This document shows, one piece after another, positions 63,226-64,000 of a stretch of DNA of 64,000 nt. Numbering within the stretch: the stretch's first letter is position 1; each line of letters starts with the position of its first letter. The DNA is from Microplitis mediator (lineage: Eukaryota > Arthropoda > Insecta > Hymenoptera > Braconidae): contig NC_079973.1 of NCBI RefSeq assembly GCF_029852145.1, forward strand, positions 17,067,921 to 17,131,920. The letters run 5' to 3'. Made by a program: the position numbers and the translations under genes. A model generated the notes under the pieces. That model had not been told where the DNA came from. It saw only the letters and a list, made by a program, of their open reading frames with translations, and ran no database searches.

Positions 63226-63789
63226 AAAAATTAAAGCATTAATTGAAAAAAGGACAACGTAGAAGTAATTTCGCCGATATATAGATTTAAAAAAACATTA
63301 TTTACACTTGATATCAATAAGGAGTTAAACAAACTTCGTTAAATAAATTTCCGTAAAATCGTCATGTCAATTTTATAATTCGAATTTTTAAATTTTGTTG
63401 GCTAAAATTTATTAAACAAATTTCGTTGTATTGTTGTAAGTAATTTTTTTAAAATTCTATATCGCAACGAAATCACGACTACGTTGTCTTTTTTTCAATT
63501 AAGGTTTTATTTTTTTTTTTTAATTAATTAATAAAATTTTAATATGGTTATGATAGTTGAAAGTCATTGCATATTTTTAAAAAGTGGGGGGGGGGCACTG
63601 TCTGAGAATACCCTTAAAGTAAGTTATGTATATTCTAACCTTAGGTCGTGAGTGACATTTAAAAAAAAACTACACTAATTATATCGATCAATGAAAAAAA
63701 ATATTGAATCCAGTTGGAATAACGACATTTATTACAGTAAAGATAATTTTAAAAAAATCGAATTGACAATTTAAAAGTTTAAAAGTAAC
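63226..63789. other. AT-rich DNA, nothing recognised
   Basis: Contains a (G)9 run near 63588. No gene or element end can be supported. Confidence 0.5.
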
Positions 63790-63998
63790 GATTAAAGTTA
63801 AAAATGTAAATTTTTAAGGGACATAACACAATTACATATGTGTTTGTGTGTGTTGAAGAAAACCAGTTGGGTAGCGATATCATCAGTTGGATCTTGATTT
63901 CGATAAACGATAAATGGAATTGGTTGGAGTAACCGTATCAGCAATGATGGTAGTTTGCTAACGAAGCAGTGATTGATCTTGGTGCAGCCGCGACATGA
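63790..63998 (-). other. Open frame running off the window edge
   Basis: On the minus strand a frame without stops enters from the right edge and covers about 66 codons, including INHCFVSKLPSLLIRLLQ and YRNQDPTDDIATQLVFFN, before turning AT-rich. Composition is higher in GC than the neighbourhood. It could be an exon or untranslated leader of a gene beyond the window, or chance. Confidence 0.2.
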
Positions 63999-64000
63999 CA

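Overview
This window is eukaryotic, strongly AT-rich and gene-poor. Its features are long homopolymers, (TA)n, (CA)n and (AAT)n microsatellites, GT-AG intron signals, and a dense layer of short non-autonomous DNA transposons. The composition and repeats suit an insect nuclear genome. A hymenopteran such as a parasitoid wasp is my guess, from general familiarity with such AT-rich repeat landscapes rather than a diagnostic gene. I found no complete protein-coding gene, and most short open frames fall in repeats or low-complexity DNA.

Layout. Bases 1-2840 hold two copies of a dispersed family (here 'A', ends AACTTCCCGC), a 300-bp hairpin MITE and the first copy of a 240-bp repeat 'B'. From 2841 to about 9960 is quiet AT-rich DNA interrupted by a hAT-type foldback (4574-5385, 8-bp target duplication) and a small TIR element (6274-6527). 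Bases 10397-17155 hold family F, a 409-bp foldback, a related pair of segments (13837-14975 and 15791-16320) of which one carries a clean 556-bp insertion, and family H. Two A elements face each other at 17657-19487. From 19488 to about 28980 little is visible. Around 29-30.3 kb, minus-strand exon-like pieces with splice signals flank a CpG-rich patch and repeat B copy 2. Bases 30.9-32.5 kb hold a second hAT-like foldback and a TIR element repeated at 53.1 kb. Bases 33.9-36.2 kb are an A element broken by nested insertions. At 40.85-41.9 kb two GC-rich minisatellite arms surround a SINE whose head derives from 5S rRNA. From 42.9 kb to the end the window is a stack of foldback transposons nested in one another and in a 70-bp satellite.

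Main theme. Many foldback elements here share a design: termini beginning CMC (CCCG..., CACGG..., CACTG...) with an A-rich stretch just inside, usually TA on both sides, and interiors built from short self-complementary tandem repeats. At least three of the largest (44489-46022, 58612-60083, 61500-63020) enclose single-copy-looking DNA with gene-like features: an exon with both splice sites, a miniature 101-nt intron followed by a polyadenylation signal, and a coding-like fragment. The clearest case, 61500-63020, sits inside an A element whose sequence resumes across it with a duplicated TA, so the exon-like DNA arrived with the transposon. If homology searches agree, these are Pack-MITE-like gene-capturing foldbacks. 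No transposase gene is present, so any mobilising enzyme must be encoded elsewhere.
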